Below, one piece after another: positions 63,894 through 64,000 of a stretch of 64,000 nucleotides of DNA; the stretch's first letter is position 1, and the number at the start of each line of letters is the position of its first letter. Under the pieces are notes generated by a model. The model was not told the origin of the DNA and searched no databases. It was given only the letters and a program-made list of their open reading frames with translations. The position numbers and the translations under genes are program-made. This DNA is from Euborellia annulipes (Eukaryota; Arthropoda; Insecta; Dermaptera; Anisolabididae), in assembly GCA_023213315.1 (NCBI GenBank), contig JAKCPI010009344.1:52878-116877 (forward strand). Reading direction: 5' to 3'.

Positions 63894-64000
63894 ACTTGGT
63901 AGGATATACCCGGTATATTCGTCATACCGGTTTATAATATATCCTTATAATTAGAAATTGAAATTTTTGACAATATAAAATTTCAAATATTAAACAAAAA
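63894..64000. other. Window end, nothing recognised
   Basis: A short inverted phrase (GGATATACCCGGTATA...TTATAATATATCC) is the only structure seen. Confidence 0.4.

Overview
This window looks like intergenic or intronic DNA from an invertebrate animal, most likely an arthropod; the species cannot be named from sequence alone. It is strongly A+T-rich with many homopolymer and dinucleotide runs. I find no intact host protein-coding gene, rRNA or tRNA. Almost everything recognisable is transposable-element (TE) sequence.

The dominant repeat, called family A here, has about 30 complete or partial copies covering very roughly a fifth of the window. A complete copy is about 0.66-0.70 kb. It runs: a 5' hairpin starting ACTTTCTCTTACC; a body with a central GT/GTCT/GGTG microsatellite, an invariant AAAGTACTAGTACTTT-type palindrome and an RFX X-box-like GTTGCCATGGTAAC; and a ~90-bp 3' palindrome bounded by ATCTGGTGTGAC and GTCACACCAGAT. 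The 5' end is repeated in inverted orientation inside the 3' palindrome. Copies sit between T runs without an evident target-site duplication (TSD). This layout resembles non-autonomous Helentron (HINE/DINE-like) elements, but no autonomous partner is present. Forward (+) copies begin with the 5' hairpin; reverse (-) copies begin with the palindrome.

Other elements, left to right: a twin-primed RNase H-bearing LINE at 4.47-6.97 kb with a perfect 12-bp TSD; a pogo/Tigger-like element at 12.05-12.83 kb; several hAT-type MITEs with 8-bp TSDs (13.8, 17.8, 34.2, 34.9, 51.9, 52.3 kb); a Tc1/mariner-like MITE inserted between the A and B boxes of a tRNA-SINE (23.06 kb); a 1.9-kb element with perfect 29-bp terminal inverted repeats (TIRs) enclosing decayed Myb/SANT-like exons (36.47-38.38 kb); a 1.25-kb foldback (49.35-50.62 kb); a Harbinger-like MITE (54.6 kb); a LINE C-terminal remnant (46.9 kb); and two tRNA-derived SINE families, S1 and S2. 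One hAT MITE family carries a complete family A palindrome that it has since copied along with itself.

Two minus-strand sites (20.55 and 59.99 kb) share 23 identical bases forming a pyrimidine tract, CAG and GTAAG directly abutted. A weaker third lies at 25.53 kb. These match recursive-splicing ratchet points and suggest that much of the window lies in a long intron of a minus-strand gene whose exons are outside it. A few more complex, non-repetitive stretches (about 1.1, 3.3, 20.7, 23.9, 30.05, 45.3 and 51.1 kb) are the best candidates for conserved regulatory DNA.
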